64,000 nucleotides of DNA from Nannochloris sp. 'desiccata' (Eukaryota > Chlorophyta > Trebouxiophyceae > Chlorellales > Chlorellaceae): assembly GCA_019044685.2 (NCBI GenBank), contig JAGTXX020000009.1:186001-250000 (forward strand). The letters run 5' to 3'. Below are positions 62,387 through 64,000 of this stretch, in pieces; positions within the stretch are counted from its first letter, which is position 1; each line of letters starts with the position of its first letter. The translations under genes were made by a program, and so were the position numbers. The notes below the pieces were generated by a model. It was not told the DNA's origin, ran no database searches, and worked only from the letters and a program-made list of their open reading frames with translations.

Positions 62387-64000
62387 ATGACTGCTGAACC
62401 TGAGACATACGCCTTCCGTAAGTTGCTAATACCCTCACAACCCATCCTGGCAGTTGATTTGAGGTTCATCTTGTGTTTGCACAACATCGGCGCCGCTTAT
62501 TTCTCCTACCTTAACACTCACAACCGTTTCTTTCCCTTCTTAATCCCGCAGAGGCTGAGATCAACCAGCTCTTGTCCTTGATTATCAACACCTTCTACTC
62601 CAACAAGGAGATCTTCCTTCGCGAGTTGATCAGCAACTCTTCTGATGCTTTGGACAAGATCCGCTACCAGTCACTTACTGACAAGGCTGTATTAGACTCT
62701 AACCCTGAGCTCTACATCCACGTCTCCCCTGACAAGACCAACCGCACCCTCACCATCACTGACTCTGGAATTGGCATGACCAAGGCTGACCTCGTCAATA
62801 ACTTGGGTACCATTGCTCGCTCTGGTACCAAATCCTTCATGGAGGCCCTCTCTGCTGGTGCGGATATCTCCATGATTGGACAGTTCGGTGTCGGTTTTTA
62901 CTCTGCCTACCTCGTAGCAGACAAGGTCACTGTAATTACCAAGCACAATGATGATGAGCAGTATGTGTGGGAATCTCAAGCTGGTGGTTCTTTCACCATC
63001 ACCCGCGACACCGAGGGTGAGTCTATTGGCCGCGGTACCCGTATGATTCTCCACCTCAAGGAAGATCAGCTCGAGTACCTTGAAGAGCGCAGGATCACTG
63101 ATTTGATCAAAAAGCACTCTGAGTTCATTGCCTACCCAATCTCTCTCTGGACCGAAAAGACCGTCGAGAAAGAAGTCTCTGATGACGAGGCTGAGGCTGG
63201 TGAAGAGAAAGAAGGTGAAGTCGAAGAGGTTAAGGCTGAGGATGAAGCCGAGAAGCCTAAAAAGAAGATCAAAGAAGTCAGCCACGAATGGGAGCTTGTC
63301 AACAAGCAGAAACCCATCTGGATGCGCAATCCTGATGAAGTGCCCCGTGAAGAGTACAACGCCTTCTACAAGGCTCTTTCCAACGATTGGGAAGACGCTC
63401 TCGCCTACAAGCATTTCGCCGTTGAAGGTCAACTCGAGTTCAAGGCTATTCTCTTCTGCCCTAAACGCGCTCCTTTCGATCTTTTCGACTCCAAGAAGAA
63501 GCAAAACAACATCAAGCTTTACGTTCGCCGTGTGTTTATCATGGATAACTGCGAAGAGCTCTGCCCTGAGTGGATGGGCTTCATCAAGGGTGTTGTTGAT
63601 TCCGAGGATTTGCCTTTGAATATTTCCCGTGAGATGTTGCAGCAGAACAAGATCCTCAAGGTCATCCGCAAGAACATTGTCAAAAAGGTGATTGAGATGT
63701 TCACTGAAATCGCCGAGAACAAGGACGATTACACCAAATTCTACGAGGCTTTCGGTAAGAACTTGAAGCTTGGCGTTCACGAGGACTCTCAAAACAGAGC
63801 TAAACTTGCTGAATTGCTCCGCTATAACTCTACCAAATCTGGTGATGAATTGACCAGTCTCAAAGACTATGCTACCCGTATGAAAGAAGGCCAAAACGCC
63901 ATTTATTACATCACTGGCGAGAGCAAGAAGTCCGTCGAGAACTCACCTTTCCTTGAACGTCTTCGCCGCAAGGGCTATGAGGTCATCTTCATGGTTGACC
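62387..64000 (+). CDS. HSP90: cytosolic HSP90 (5' part, runs off the window)
   Basis: Exons are 62387-62417 and 62552 to the window end (phase 1, 134-nt intron). [18 protein letters not shown] joins the first helix of HSP90. The ATPase domain has [52 protein letters not shown] and [14 protein letters not shown]. The charged linker (~220-260, Glu/Lys-rich) and the middle domain ([34 protein letters not shown]) follow. No transit or ER signal is present, so it is the cytosolic form; the MEEVD tail lies beyond the window. It folds kinases, receptors and R-protein-like clients. Confidence 0.98.

Noticed and set aside
62692..63894. 400-codon open frame antisense to HSP90
   Set aside because: HSP90 and HSP70 genes often show long antisense frames because of codon bias. 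The plus strand is unmistakable HSP90.
1..64000. tRNA, rRNA and CRISPR arrays
   Set aside because: I looked for tRNA B-box-like sequences, rRNA blocks and regular direct repeats and found none that held up. Organism type makes CRISPR implausible.

Overview
The window reads as nuclear DNA of a chlorophyte green alga. Genes are split by short GT-AG introns (about 50-230 nt, usually one near the 5' end). Several proteins begin with plastid transit peptides. PetC, a plastid-type ribosomal protein S1, FTSH7/9-type FtsH, phytol kinase and an SDP1-type oil lipase indicate a plant-lineage phototroph. At least eleven genes carry TGTAA within about 100 nt after the stop codon, the poly(A) signal typical of chlorophytes. 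A CCDC39/FAP59-like coiled coil suggests a lineage that can build motile flagella. I cannot name the species.

Layout. 0-10 kb: a two-exon thylakoid-type small membrane protein, CLN3/battenin, an unknown 108-aa protein, the CCDC39-like protein, mitochondrial uL29m and RsmH/METTL15. 10-24 kb: a 57-aa cysteine-rich protein directly followed by a 109-aa membrane protein, an ABCG half-transporter, a secreted lipoxygenase-like protein, FtsH, a plastid-targeted ArsS-type radical SAM protein and a membrane-anchored serpin. 24-34 kb: a TrmJ/SpoU methyltransferase, a TMEM64/TVP38 VTT protein, the SDP1 lipase, PetC, SKA2 and a signal-peptide P450. 35-48 kb: GCP5-like, HDA14-like deacetylase, monofunctional RibA, a NYN/YacP nuclease, an aldo-keto reductase, phytol kinase and PEX11. 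49-64 kb: CCR4 deadenylase, TFIIS, ribosomal protein S1, two unknown proteins (one polyQ), a 2OG-Fe(II) dioxygenase, an unknown plastid membrane protein, and cytosolic HSP90 running off the window.

Genes alternate strands with no large co-functional cluster. Loose themes are plastid function (PetC, FtsH, S1, VTE5, two unknown thylakoid-like proteins), lipid and peroxisome metabolism (SDP1, PEX11, lipoxygenase-like, P450), and RNA metabolism (CCR4, TFIIS, TrmJ, RsmH, NYN).

The points most worth a second look are: a lipoxygenase-like protein that appears to lack iron ligands; a signal-peptide P450 with a broken ERR triad; a possible dicistronic gene pair whose first cistron has a degenerate copy 6 kb away; a dispersed repeat that folds as a hairpin; and a start-less ORF that may be a retroelement remnant. 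All coordinates come from reading frames and splice consensus by eye. Family calls come from remembered motifs, not searches.
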